Assembly (NCBI RefSeq): GCF_902829255.1
Contig: NZ_CADEPK010000006.1
Span: 1 to 37,126 of the forward strand
Direction: 5' to 3'
From: Metabacillus niabensis
Lineage (GTDB): Bacteria; Bacillota; Bacilli; Bacillales; Bacillaceae
DNA length: 37,126 nucleotides
The translations under genes were made by a program, and so were the position numbers. Below, piece after piece: positions 22,712-31,484 of the stretch; within the stretch, counting starts at the first letter, position 1; each line of letters opens with the position of its first letter. The notes beneath the pieces are model-generated. The model was not told where the DNA came from, did not search any database, and saw only the letters and a program-made list of their open reading frames with translations.

Positions 22712-25700
22712 TTACGCCCGTTTAAAAGGCCACCAGTTTCCGGATCCAAAATTTTTCACCATTACTGGAATTAATAACGGTAATACGATGAACGCATACA
22801 GCAATAGCCCTGTTAAGATAATCGCTGCAATTTGGATAAGTGATAGCATCCCAGATGGAATCATCGCTGCAAATGTCCCGCCTAAAATGACAACCGCAGA
22901 TATAATAACAGTTCCCATCCTTTTCATCGCGAGCAGCATCGCTTCACCAACCGATAAATCTTTATATTCATTAAAGCGATCCATGAGGAAGATACTATAA
23001 TCAACACCTAGCGCAACTAAAATAACAAAAGCAAAGAACGGAACAGCCCAGCTAATTCCTGAATAGCCTAATATATTGACAAAGATTACTTCATTAATTC
23101 CCATCGCTGTGTAATACGTTAAAATTAATGAAGCGATCAAGTAAAGCGGCATAATAATGGATCTGAACAAGAAAACAAGGATAAACGCGATACCGACAAG
23201 CATCAACACAACCGTACGTGTGTAATCATTGTTTGACATTGTACTTAAATCAGCATTTGTGCTCGTTATTCCACCGATTGCAACCTTTGCATTTTCAAGC
23301 TTCGTATCCTTCGTTACTCGTTCAATAGCTGCGTTTAACTCATCTACTTGATTTATAGCCTCATTTGAGTATGGATTTGCTTTAAAAATAACATCAATTG
23401 TCATCACTTTACGGTCTGCTGATAGATACGTATCCAACGATTCTTTAAATTCATCACTTGCTAACACTTCCTCTGGTAAATAGAACCCTGAAGAGTCGTC
23501 AGTTTTTGATAGGTCTGTTAAATACTGCTGTGCAGAGCCTAATCCATCAGACACTTGGTTTAACCCATCAACGCTTTGGCCAAGTCCATCGGTTAATTGA
23601 TTCATTTGCCCATCAAGATCACCGAAACCGTCTAATAATTGCTTCTGACCATCTGCAACACCAGATAATCCATCAGAAAGCTTAGGCATATTGCTAACAA
23701 TTTGTCCTTGACCATCTGCTAATTGATTCAACCCTGCTTGCTGCTGTTCAATTCCAGCAATTAATTGTGTGAGACCATCGGAAATTTGTGATTGACCTTC
23801 AATTAATGCTGCAAAACCTTCATTTGCAGTAGTAACACCATTTGTTGCTTCCGTTAATTTTTGATTTAATGTATTTAAACCCGTTACCATTGCTGGAAGT
23901 TTATCCTTCTTCGTGACAGTTTCCACAGTGAACTTAATTTTCCCAAAAGTTTGTTGGAAATTAGGGTCAGCTAATAATTTAGCGTATTCTTGGTTTCCTT
24001 TAAGGTTTTCTTCAAGAGTAGCAATATCGTTATTAAGGCCTATTAGTGCTGTAGAAATTTCTCCAAGCCCTTTCGCAACCTTTCCGTACTCTGTACTCAA
24101 TGTATTCAATCCAACCGCTACATCTTTGTATCCATTTAATAGCTGATTACTTTTTTCCTGAACTTGGAGAGCTCCTGTCTTTGCGTCAGCTAAGCCCTTT
24201 TTAATTTCGTCTGCACCTGCTGAGCCTTGGCGGATTCCCTCTTCAATTTTCGCTAAGTTTGTTTGGATTTCTGTTAATCCTGAATTAATTTCTGTCGTTC
24301 CATCAATTAATTGAGTAATTCCATCTGTTGCCTCTTTAAGCTGTGGAGATGATTTTGATAATTCACTTTCTGCATCTGCTAAGCCATCGCTTATTTCAAC
24401 AAGACCTTCCTTCCCTTCACCAAGACCTTCCTCTAATGTTTTAGCTTGGTTGGAAACATAGAAATCTTCAATTTTCTCGCCAGTCGGTCTCGTTACAGAG
24501 CGAACTGTATCAACTAGGTCAACCTTTTCCAGCTCTTTAGAAATATTTTCTGCAAGACTGATATATTCAGTTGAATCCATCGCTTCATCGTTTTCTAATA
24601 CAATTTGCGTTGGCATTGATTCACCTGGACCAAATCCTTCAGCAATTGCATTAAATGCTTTTATTGAATTTACATCACCGCTTATTTCTTCTAGCGAGTT
24701 ATATGATAGCTCACCATCATATTGCACAAGAAATGGCACGGAAACCGCGGCAACGATAAGCAGCGCAATAAGTGGTCTTGAAAGGGAAAATTTCCCGACA
24801 ACACCCCATAATTTACTTTCACCATGCTCTAGCTTTCCTTTTGCAGGCCAAAATATTTTGCTTCCTAAGACAGCCATAAAAAACGGAACAACTGTGAATA
24901 AGGCAATAATTAAAACCGCGACACCTACCGCTACAGCAGCTGCTGATTGATAAAGCTTAAACTGGGAAAATCCAATTGCAGCAAACCCGATCATAACTGC
25001 TAAGCCACTGAAAAACACTGTACGACCAGCGTTACGATAAGTCTCAACAATCGCTTCTGTAATGCTCTCTCTATGAGCTAACTCCTCTTTAAAACGACTT
25101 AAAAGTAAAATACAATAATCCGTTCCGATTCCAAATAAGACGGCTACTAAAAAGATTTGCGTAAAGTTAGAAATCGGGAAGTTTAATTTATCGACCAATA
25201 TTGCGACAATTGATTGTGATGCCAAATACGTTATCCCAACTGTGATAAGAGGAATAAGTGGTGCAATCACAGAGCGGAAAACTAGAAGTAATACAGCTAG
25301 AATGAATACAACCGTAATTCCCTCTGTCTTTTTCAGGCCTTCCTCAGAGCTGTTCATGACATCTTCATCAATCATCCAGTCACTAGTGTAATAATGGTCT
25401 ACATCAACATCCTCTATCGTTTCGTATAATAAATCAGATAGCTCCTTTGCTTCACGGTCATTCCATGTAACCGTAACAGAAGCTAGGATCGTTTTTCCAT
25501 CTTTTGAAACTAGCTGATCCTTTAAGCTTTCTTCATGAAAATGAGTAAGAATGCTTGAAACACCTAGCTCTTTATTATCCTCTAATAAATTAATCGCCTT
25601 TTCAGCCTCACTTATTTCATGTTCAGTAAGACCCTTCTCATTATGAAAGACTAAAGCTACATCTGTTTCATCCTTTGCATTTTCTTGATTTTGTACATCC

Positions 25701-25864
25701 TCTAATATTTCAGATGCAAGTGAGGATGAGTACCCTTCAGGAACACTAATTTGTCCTTTTTCCCTTACAAGATCAGCCATACTCGGTGCAAGCAAAAACA
25801 GTCCTATAACAATGGCAATCCATGCAGCAATGACAACCCATTTTCCTTTAATAATCGAATTCAC
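22712..25864 (-). CDS. MMPL/RND-family exporter with long extracytoplasmic repeat domain
   Basis: A 1050-residue integral membrane protein with two RND halves of about six helices. The helix-4 signatures are GIGTDYCILLLSRFKEE and LGVDYSIFLMDRFNE. Between them is an extracytoplasmic insert (about 470-790) full of short degenerate repeats of the form x-x-GL-x-x-L-x-x-G (SDGL, TDGL, ADGQ), as in YhgE/Pip-like proteins. Such proteins export lipids, drugs or toxins; the closest Bacillus subtilis relative I can suggest is YdgH. The GTG start at 25864 follows GGAGG by 7 nt. A decayed MarR gene precedes it by 2 bp, showing that it was once the second gene of a marR-mmpL operon. Confidence 0.93.
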   Translation of the reverse strand: MNSIIKGKWVVIAAWIAIVIGLFLLAPSMADLVREKGQISVPEGYSSSLASEILEDVQNQENAKDETDVALVFHNEKGLTEHEISEAEKAINLLEDNKELGVSSILTHFHEESLKDQLVSKDGKTILASVTVTWNDREAKELSDLLYETIEDVDVDHYYTSDWMIDEDVMNSSEEGLKKTEGITVVFILAVLLLVFRSVIAPLIPLITVGITYLASQSIVAILVDKLNFPISNFTQIFLVAVLFGIGTDYCILLLSRFKEELAHRESITEAIVETYRNAGRTVFFSGLAVMIGFAAIGFSQFKLYQSAAAVAVGVAVLIIALFTVVPFFMAVLGSKIFWPAKGKLEHGESKLWGVVGKFSLSRPLIALLIVAAVSVPFLVQYDGELSYNSLEEISGDVNSIKAFNAIAEGFGPGESMPTQIVLENDEAMDSTEYISLAENISKELEKVDLVDTVRSVTRPTGEKIEDFYVSNQAKTLEEGLGEGKEGLVEISDGLADAESELSKSSPQLKEATDGITQLIDGTTEINSGLTEIQTNLAKIEEGIRQGSAGADEIKKGLADAKTGALQVQEKSNQLLNGYKDVAVGLNTLSTEYGKVAKGLGEISTALIGLNNDIATLEENLKGNQEYAKLLADPNFQQTFGKIKFTVETVTKKDKLPAMVTGLNTLNQKLTEATNGVTTANEGFAALIEGQSQISDGLTQLIAGIEQQQAGLNQLADGQGQIVSNMPKLSDGLSGVADGQKQLLDGFGDLDGQMNQLTDGLGQSVDGLNQVSDGLGSAQQYLTDLSKTDDSSGFYLPEEVLASDEFKESLDTYLSADRKVMTIDVIFKANPYSNEAINQVDELNAAIERVTKDTKLENAKVAIGGITSTNADLSTMSNNDYTRTVVLMLVGIAFILVFLFRSIIMPLYLIASLILTYYTAMGINEVIFVNILGYSGISWAVPFFAFVILVALGVDYSIFLMDRFNEYKDLSVGEAMLLAMKRMGTVIISAVVILGGTFAAMIPSGMLSLIQIAAIILTGLLLYAFIVLPLLIPVMVKNFGSGNWWPFKRA

Positions 25865-25866
25865 TA

Positions 25867-26016
25867 CTATTCCTCCAATTGACAGTCTTTTATATTCGTT
25901 AAAATGTTATTTAGCTTCTCATATGTTTCAATGAAAGAAACAATCTCTTGTTCATCGAAACTCGTAATAAATGTTTTTACTAAATTTTGAATATTTTTTT
26001 CTGCTTTAGAATGAGT
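25867..26016 (-). pseudogene. C-terminal remnant of a MarR-like regulator
   Basis: In one minus frame, an uninterrupted stretch of about 49 codons reads ...AEKNIQNLVKTFITSFDEQE and continues into IVSFIETYEKLNNIL, ending at a TAG 2 bp before the MMPL start, with the MMPL ribosome binding site inside it. This looks like the last two helices of a MarR-family regulator. An in-frame TAA (26017-26019) closes it upstream, and there is no start codon or DNA-binding helix. The family call rests on helix pattern and gene context. The + strand frame across this area is not credible. Confidence 0.5.
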
Positions 26017-26135
26017 TTAAATGAGTTATACGACTATTTTTGTTATTCTTTCTTTTCTTACAATAGCTTACTTTATTTATGTGGAAATTACGGATTAACA
26101 ATAAAGAAATCTGTTTGCTATAATTCCTTTTTTAT

Positions 26136-26174
26136 TAAAAATAAACAGGTGGACTTATACAATCCACCTGTTTA
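26136..26174 (-). terminator. terminator of the 43-residue gene
   Basis: A perfect 12-bp repeat (TAAACAGGTGGA 26142-26153 / TCCACCTGTTTA 26163-26174) with a 9-nt loop, followed on the minus strand by TTTTTAATAAAA. The remaining DNA to 26016 shows nothing. Confidence 0.8.
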
Positions 26175-26175
26175 C

Positions 26176-26307
26176 TTACGTTCTTTTTGTCTTTTTTCTT
26201 GCAGAATCTACTTGTTTTCCTCTAGTTTCATGTTCTGTCGTGCCTTGTCCCTCAACATTTGGAGAACTAAGTCCAGTTGTTGATGGATCAGATTTTCGTT
26301 TAGCCAT
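26176..26307 (-). CDS. small basic hydrophilic protein, possibly YuzL-like
   Basis: 43 residues, beginning MAKRKSDPSTTGLSSPNVEG and rich in Lys, Arg, Thr and Ser, with no hydrophobic segment. GGAGGTGT lies about 11 nt before the ATG and a strong terminator follows, so it is a real gene. The N-terminal K-x-DPS-x-x-G pattern recalls the small YuzL family of Bacillus, from memory and uncertain. Function is unknown. Confidence 0.7.
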   Translation of the reverse strand: MAKRKSDPSTTGLSSPNVEGQGTTEHETRGKQVDSARKKTKRT

Positions 26308-26345
26308 CGTCTTACACACCTCCATGATGTTATATTCTACTAATT

Positions 26346-27119
26346 TTAAATTTCTATAACACCATAGTGAAATTTTGCTGATTTCCGAACGGTGACTGTG
26401 AAATTATGCTCTATAAAACGATGACTTTTCCAATGGTCCTTTAATACAATTCTCCTTTTTGCTACCCTTTTAGCTTCTTCAATGGTTTCTGAACTTAACG
26501 GAGAATAAACTGCAATATTTCTTAATGGACTAATCCCCTTTGAATCGCTAATTGTTTCAACAAACATCGGATCAAAATATACAACATCAAAGGAATTATC
26601 TGGATATGACCGTAAATAATCAAGGTGGTTGCCTGTCTTTACCTCAATCCGCCTCATGGCACTGTCGAAACTGTTTATCCCAGTTTCCCATTGCTTTAAT
26701 CCTTCATGTACGACATATGCTAAAATTTCATTCGCTTCTATCCCTTGAACAATTCCTTCTTGACCAACGACAAAACTTGCAACAATACTATCAGAGGCTA
26801 ATCCGAGTGTACAATCCAGAAAAGTGTCCCCTTCATGAAGTTTACATGCAATGCAAAAAGGGTCTTCCTCATGATTTAAAAGCCTTTTAATCCTAAACAT
26901 AGCTGAATTTGGATGAAAGAACAATGGCTCATTTGAATGAAGAATATGCAATTCAAGTCGATTTTTCCCAACAACAAGGACATCTTGTGCATAATATTGT
27001 TTCATTTCTTCTACCGATCTTTTGCTTCTATTCATAAATGGTTTGTTCAATTTCAGTGCTATTTCCTTTGCTTTATAGATAGAAGATTTATTTGGTCTTC
27101 CAGAGGTTGTAACAATCAT
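26346..27119 (-). CDS. class I SAM-dependent methyltransferase, YpiP-like
   Basis: About 257 residues. The N-terminal third (MIVTTSGRPNKSSIYKAKEI ... FFHPNSAMFRIKRLL) is followed by the Rossmann methyltransferase domain, with motif I at FLDCTLGLASDSIVAS, acidic GIEAN after beta-2, and motif IV YFDPMF (Asp-Pro-Met-Phe), as in RsmJ-like methyltransferases. It matches Bacillus subtilis YpiP in N-terminus and general pattern. The substrate is probably a nucleic acid, unproven. The longest frame starts at a TTG (27131); the ATG at 27119 fits the family start, with a weak Shine-Dalgarno. A long hairpin separates it from brxA. Confidence 0.85.
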   Translation of the reverse strand: MIVTTSGRPNKSSIYKAKEIALKLNKPFMNRSKRSVEEMKQYYAQDVLVVGKNRLELHILHSNEPLFFHPNSAMFRIKRLLNHEEDPFCIACKLHEGDTFLDCTLGLASDSIVASFVVGQEGIVQGIEANEILAYVVHEGLKQWETGINSFDSAMRRIEVKTGNHLDYLRSYPDNSFDVVYFDPMFVETISDSKGISPLRNIAVYSPLSSETIEEAKRVAKRRIVLKDHWKSHRFIEHNFTVTVRKSAKFHYGVIEI

Positions 27120-27152
27120 GTTCCATCTCAACTTTCTTTATCAATATAAAAA

Positions 27153-27246
27153 GAGGGGTGACACGAGAGGAACGTAATTCTCATGAAATAGCATTTTCTA
27201 ATTACAGGTCGCTATTACTTGAGAGGTCTTTCCTTCTCTGTCACCC
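27153..27246 (-). other. long structured hairpin between brxA and the methyltransferase gene (terminator or ncRNA/leader)
   Basis: Closing stem GGGTGACA (27156-27163) / TGTCACCC (27239-27246), then GAGAGGAA against TTCCTTCTC (one bulge), then a 14-bp stem with 2 mismatches (27179-27192 / 27211-27224) capped by an 18-nt loop. The loop holds AATTAC (27200-27205), complementary to GTAATT (27174-27179) just outside the stem, which allows a pseudoknot. On the minus strand CCCCTCTTTTTAT follows, so it could also terminate brxA. Confidence 0.6.
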
Positions 27247-27255
27247 ATTTATAGT

Positions 27256-27690
27256 TTAGCAATATTTAGCAAAGGCATTTTCTAAGTTTTGCATAATTTC
27301 TTCAATTCCATACCCCTCAATTTCATGCCTTGGGATAAAATGAACAACCTCTTTACCTTTTAATAGAGCCATTGAAGGTGATGAAGGCTCATATCCCGTA
27401 AAATATTCTCTCATTTTACTTGTTGCCTCTTTATCTTGTCCTGCGAATACTGTTACGAATTGGTCAGGCTTTTTACTAGCATGTAATACAGCTTGTGTTG
27501 CTGCAGGACGTGCTAAACCTGCTGCACACCCACAAACTGAATTAACAACAACTAAAGTTGTTCCATTTACATTTTCCATAAAGTTTTCTACTTCTTCAGC
27601 GGAAGTTAATTCTTCAAAACCCGCATTAGTTAACTCAGCTCTCATCGGTTTAACGATTTGTCTCATATATTCTTCATATGCCATTGACAT
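27256..27690 (-). CDS. brxA: bacilliredoxin BrxA (YphP/YqiW family)
   Basis: A 144-residue thiol-disulfide protein that removes bacillithiol from S-bacillithiolated proteins. The CGC motif (VNSVCGCAAG) places the catalytic Cys53 and Cys55 when the ATG at 27690 is used, the same numbering as Bacillus subtilis BrxA. The conserved tail GKEVVHFIPRHEIEG is present. A TTG two codons upstream is only 3 nt from GGAG; the ATG has 9-nt spacing. It lies 78 bp after the cvfC-like gene, an arrangement I recall from related Bacillus genomes. Confidence 0.95.
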   Translation of the reverse strand: MSMAYEEYMRQIVKPMRAELTNAGFEELTSAEEVENFMENVNGTTLVVVNSVCGCAAGLARPAATQAVLHASKKPDQFVTVFAGQDKEATSKMREYFTGYEPSSPSMALLKGKEVVHFIPRHEIEGYGIEEIMQNLENAFAKYC

Positions 27691-27768
27691 ATTCAATCAC
27701 TCCAATCCTCTAATAAATTATTATTTTTGCTGAAAAGTCATTTTTTCTATAATCCAGTATTGACTAGT

Positions 27769-28893
27769 TTAATTCTTTCTACTCTCAGTCATTTGCTTCC
27801 AAACCGAACCTTTAGCTTCTTCTCCACCTTCGATTCTTTCTATAGCCATTTTTATTTGCATACTCACTTCAAACTCTGAATCATCTTCTGCTGCCTTTAA
27901 AGCTGGTAAAGCTTTTTCATCGCCAACTTCATATAAAAACATTGCCGCTCTCCAGCGAACAAGTTTATTTTTATCCTTTAATGCCTCCATCATCGGTTCC
28001 ATCGCTTGAGGATCCCCAAGATCAGATAAACAATCCCCTGCAGTTCTTCTAACAGTCACCGATTTATCCTTAAGTGCTTTATACAATAATGGAAGTACGC
28101 TAGGTTTTTCAATCATGCCTAAATACACTGTAGCAAGTCTTCTGATAGATGGCTTTTCATCGTCTAACGCTTTTTCTAAGACTGGTATATCTTCTTCTGT
28201 TGGGTCCATTTGATCTAAATGCGAAAAACGTACAGTCCAATCTTCATGATCCATCATATCTAATGTTACTTTGTATGATTTTCTATTATTGTAATTTTCA
28301 ACTTGATTTTCCATAGATGCCGCTTGGATTAATTTTTCAAGTCGGTCATTAGGATATGCTGCACTGATTTCATCAACAACCTCTTTACCAATGTCAGCAA
28401 GCTCACCATATCTTACCCCATGTTCCTTCCACTTTCGCTCCAACACAATATTATCATTTGCTTGTTGAGCAGCCAATACAGCTTCTTTAAAACGTTCCGG
28501 CAGTCCAAAGCGCTCTTCCTTTAAACCATCGGTAAGCTTAAGTTGCATAGGAATTTGATGGAACATTTGAATAAATACCTTGACTTCACCAAATGCTTCA
28601 TCAGTATTTTGCTCATTATTAAACCCTTCTTCAATGTTTTCACCAAATGCTTGGCGAACCTGTGCTAAAATATCCTTCCAATCAAATTTTGCGTTTCTCT
28701 CAACAGCTAAAAAATCTGCTACATGATAAACACCTTTTACACCCTCTATTTTTAATATCTCTCCAATTACACCTGGAGCTTCGTTTGCCTGATCCTTTTT
28801 ATAATTATTGCTTTTACCTGAAGGCAACTCCTCTGTCAAAAGCACCTTCATTGTATTAGGACTAGGAGTAGGTTCTATCGACTTAATTTTCAT
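27769..28893 (-). CDS. cvfC: conserved virulence factor C family protein (NifU-N plus HEAT repeats)
   Basis: About 374 residues. The N-terminal part (IKSIEPTPSPNTMKVLLTEEL ... VKGVYHVADFLAVERNAKFDW) is a NifU/Nfu N-terminal-like domain. The middle is a helical region, and the C-terminal third (about 215-360) carries PBS/HEAT-like repeats (VLPLLYKALKDKSVTVRRTAGDCLSDLGDP and similar). This architecture is that of CvfC of Staphylococcus and YpgR of Bacillus, whose molecular function is not firmly known. The ATG at 28893 has 9-nt spacing to AAAGGAG; the upstream TTG (28902) abuts it. A redox role with the adjacent brxA is possible, from context only. Confidence 0.88.
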   Translation of the reverse strand: MKIKSIEPTPSPNTMKVLLTEELPSGKSNNYKKDQANEAPGVIGEILKIEGVKGVYHVADFLAVERNAKFDWKDILAQVRQAFGENIEEGFNNEQNTDEAFGEVKVFIQMFHQIPMQLKLTDGLKEERFGLPERFKEAVLAAQQANDNIVLERKWKEHGVRYGELADIGKEVVDEISAAYPNDRLEKLIQAASMENQVENYNNRKSYKVTLDMMDHEDWTVRFSHLDQMDPTEEDIPVLEKALDDEKPSIRRLATVYLGMIEKPSVLPLLYKALKDKSVTVRRTAGDCLSDLGDPQAMEPMMEALKDKNKLVRWRAAMFLYEVGDEKALPALKAAEDDSEFEVSMQIKMAIERIEGGEEAKGSVWKQMTESRKN

Positions 28894-29076
28894 AATGCGC
28901 AACTCCTTTCATTCGTAATAATATTGTAACATAGTCATTTAAATGAGTGCTATCAATAGGTTTCAAACTTGTCTAACGGTAGACGTCCTTCACCTATTTT
29001 GTCATATATCCCCTATCTGAATCGTATGTTTTCATTGATATTGTATTATAATTTATCCATGTTAGGAGAGACATCG

Positions 29077-30051
29077 ATGAAGGTAGTAAAACCAACGAAA
29101 GATGCATTGATCATTTCTTCTGTAGCCGCCGGCATTTTATTTAGTGGTCCTGCACTCGTTATGGCCTCTGAGGAAGCTACTCAAAAAGATTTTACAAAAG
29201 CAATAGAGGATACACAAGTCGTTCGATATGGGCACACTGGTTATTTTGTCTCAAATATTCAAGCAAATCTTGCCGATCTTACATTGTATCAAGGTGCTGT
29301 TGATGGTGTATATGGAAAATTAACTGAGAAATCTGTCAAGCAGTTTCAACGGCTACACCATTTAAAGGTTGATGGAATTGTTGGAAAGGAAACATTAACA
29401 AAATTAACCTCTATAAAAAAACCTGTTGAAGAATTTCAATACGGAGATATTAGAGAGGAGGTTAAATCCTTTCAAACAAAATTACATGCTTTAAATTATT
29501 ATTATGGTCAAATTGATGGGGTATTTGGTCCACTTACATTACAAGCAGTTAAGGAGTATCAGCAAAAAAATAATCTCGAAGAAACTGGAAAGCTTAATTC
29601 ACCTACACAAATTCATTTACTTTCAAACCGAAATAAAAAGGGGATAACACTAACAACGAAGAAGGTAAAGACAGCTCATAACACAGAGTTACAATCATCA
29701 GTTACATCTATTGCGAAAAGCTTACTTGGTACAAAGTACGAATGGGGCGGAAATACTCCCTCTGGATTCGATTGTAGTGGCTTTATTAAATACGTATTTG
29801 CAGAAACGAATATTCTATTACCGAGAACGGTCAATGAAATTTGGAACTATACGGTCCATACACAAAAGGTTGGAATTGGAGATTTAGTCTTTTTCGAGAC
29901 TTATAAGCCAGGCCCTTCTCACGTAGGAATATACTTAGGAAACGGGCAATTTATACACACAAGCTCTTCAAAAGGGGTAACGATTACAAGTCTTTCAAAC
30001 CCATACTGGAAGGAAAGATATCTAGGAGCAAAAAAAGTTCCAAAAGCTTGA
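29077..30051 (+). CDS. secreted NlpC/P60 cell-wall endopeptidase with two peptidoglycan-binding domains
   Basis: A 324-residue exported hydrolase. The signal peptide (MKVVKPTKDALIISSVAAGI...) has likely cleavage near residue 30 (VMA/SEE). Two PG_binding_1 domains follow (about 53-112 and 121-184), then an NlpC/P60 catalytic domain (about 207-324) with Cys233 (FDCSGF), His282 (SHVGIYLGNG) and His294, the expected triad-type residues. It should cut D,L-peptide bonds in peptidoglycan stem peptides. The open frame extends 36 codons upstream, but GGAG 8 nt before 29077 and the signal peptide fix the start. A TATAAT at 29047-29052 is a possible -10. Confidence 0.92.
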   Translation: MKVVKPTKDALIISSVAAGILFSGPALVMASEEATQKDFTKAIEDTQVVRYGHTGYFVSNIQANLADLTLYQGAVDGVYGKLTEKSVKQFQRLHHLKVDGIVGKETLTKLTSIKKPVEEFQYGDIREEVKSFQTKLHALNYYYGQIDGVFGPLTLQAVKEYQQKNNLEETGKLNSPTQIHLLSNRNKKGITLTTKKVKTAHNTELQSSVTSIAKSLLGTKYEWGGNTPSGFDCSGFIKYVFAETNILLPRTVNEIWNYTVHTQKVGIGDLVFFETYKPGPSHVGIYLGNGQFIHTSSSKGVTITSLSNPYWKERYLGAKKVPKA

Positions 30052-30130
30052 TGATATAGGAAGGAATCTTGTATTACACGCTATTCTCCACATAGATGTT
30101 GCATAATTAAAATTAAAGGGTGTATATACA

Positions 30131-30370
30131 TTGGTATTACAAACAAACTACCATGACATTGGTCAACCATGGTTTGGAAAACATGTCATCATACTAAATT
30201 GTTCAATCCATAATAAGTTTATCCAAATATATAAAAGTTACCATGCCCCAATCGAACCACCTCGACCTAATTGCGCAGAAACGATATCACAGCTTATTAG
30301 TATTGGCTATAAGCTACAAGCTGTTACAGCATTACCTTTCAATCAAGTTCAGTATGTCTTCATTCTATAG
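30131..30370 (+). CDS. small conserved-looking protein of unknown function
   Basis: 79 residues from a TTG start 10 nt after AAAGGG. The C-terminal half (AETISQLISIGYKLQAVTAL ... NQVQYVFIL) has the look of a compact alpha/beta fold, and its ending resembles small uncharacterised Bacillus proteins. There is no signal or membrane segment. It lies 80 bp downstream of the NlpC/P60 gene and may be cotranscribed. I do not recognise a named family. Confidence 0.6.
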   Translation: MVLQTNYHDIGQPWFGKHVIILNCSIHNKFIQIYKSYHAPIEPPRPNCAETISQLISIGYKLQAVTALPFNQVQYVFIL

Positions 30371-30426
30371 GTTTTTTTCGTAAACTTGTTGTCTTTATAT
30401 GTTGGACATTTTGAGGTTGTGTGGTA

Positions 30427-30493
30427 AGACTCCTTTTAGGACATTGCGGGTTTGAATAATATCTCACCTTTCCTGCATCCCCTAAAGGAGTCT
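30427..30493. repeat. imperfect palindrome in an otherwise empty 310-bp intergenic region
   Basis: AGACTCCTTTTAGG (30427-30440) and CCTAAAGGAGTCT (30481-30493) form a 13-bp stem with one bulged T around a loop of about 40 nt, part of which can pair again (TGC/GCA). No gene, promoter or other structure is convincing in the rest of 30371-30680. Confidence 0.5.
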
Positions 30494-30680
30494 CTATATT
30501 TGTTCCAACCACCCTACTTTTCCAACTACAAAATGGTGCTAATTTATCAAAGACAATAAGATGGAGCGCATCTTGTAATGAAAAAAGAGACTACTTATCG
30601 ATTATCCTTTTATACATTTTCACTTTAAAACTCCCCACACAATAAAAGATTGTTTCATTTTGTAGTAAGTAGCAAAAAGC

Positions 30681-31190
30681 TTAATCCTCAAAATTTACCT
30701 GTAATAAGGTAATTGCGTGATCAACGATATGCAATAATTCCTCAATATCATTCTCCCTTTCACCAAATAATGTACAAAATTCAACCAAATAGAGAATAGA
30801 AAAATGGCTAATCGAACCCGTTAGTTCTTTTGTTATAAATAGTTTAATTATATGTTGCCCCCAAAGTTTGTTAAGTTTCTTTAATAATATTTCATCATAT
30901 TCTTGACCATTTCCCTTTTCGTGAAAAGAAAGCTTAACAACACATCCTGGTTCCTTGACTGTCTTTAACAGCTCACCTGCAAGTTGTTTTTGACTCATTT
31001 TGATATCGATTGTGACATATCGCTTATTATTATCTTCCTTAGCAATTGTGATCGAATAAAGTCTTGACATTGTAGCAAGATCGATCGTATCCTTTCGATC
31101 TGTAACAACTATTAATTTCTCAAGATCTAAGTCATAAATATACCCTTCAACTATCACTTTTAAATTATCAAATACTGTCGGATCGAACAT
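30681..31190 (-). CDS. uncharacterised protein, 169 residues
   Basis: A soluble protein starting MFDPTVFDNLKVIVEGYIYDL, with no signal or membrane helix. The ATG at 31190 has AGGAG 6 nt upstream; the open frame begins at a TTG six codons earlier. The pattern of an N-terminal beta-rich half (LIVVTDRKDTIDLATMSRLYSI) and helical C-terminus (NDIEELLHIVDHAITLLQ) suggests a small alpha/beta protein. It is divergent from metAA, whose promoter lies in the shared AT-rich gap. I recognise no family. Confidence 0.75.
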   Translation of the reverse strand: MFDPTVFDNLKVIVEGYIYDLDLEKLIVVTDRKDTIDLATMSRLYSITIAKEDNNKRYVTIDIKMSQKQLAGELLKTVKEPGCVVKLSFHEKGNGQEYDEILLKKLNKLWGQHIIKLFITKELTGSISHFSILYLVEFCTLFGERENDIEELLHIVDHAITLLQVNFED

Positions 31191-31260
31191 AATGGTCTCC
31201 TGCCTCAACTATTAATTAAATAATTCCTTAAATTTTTTAAGTTAAATACAAAAATTCAAT

Positions 31261-31289
31261 TTGAATTATTATTCTAAATTTTCTATAAT
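31261..31289 (+). promoter_or_regulatory. sigma-A promoter upstream of metAA
   Basis: TTGAAT, a 17-bp spacer and TATAAT, implying a leader of about 190 nt before the metAA start. No S-box (SAM-I) or T-box signature was seen in this leader, only AT-rich hairpins such as AGTAAAA / TTTTACT. Confidence 0.65.
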
Positions 31290-31484
31290 AAAACATTAGA
31301 ACTTAAGTATAATCAATCAATGCATGCTATAATAAAAAGCTGATTAAGTAAAATACTGTTTTTATCTGAAATAACGTTTTTACTAATTATTTAATCACTT
31401 TATATAAATAAACAAAACAATTTATAATAATTTGTTACTATTAAATCATCAGAAAGATGAAATCATTTTTCGGGGGTGCTTGCT

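Noticed and set aside
25987-26283. 98-codon plus frame downstream of the MMPL control region
   Set aside because: Phe/Tyr/Cys-rich composition of a chance frame in AT-rich DNA, antisense to the credible 43-residue gene and its terminator.
31290-31484. SAM (S-box) riboswitch or T-box upstream of metAA
   Set aside because: The conserved S-box core and the T-box AGGGTGGNACCGCG sequence are absent; only weak AT-rich hairpins are present.
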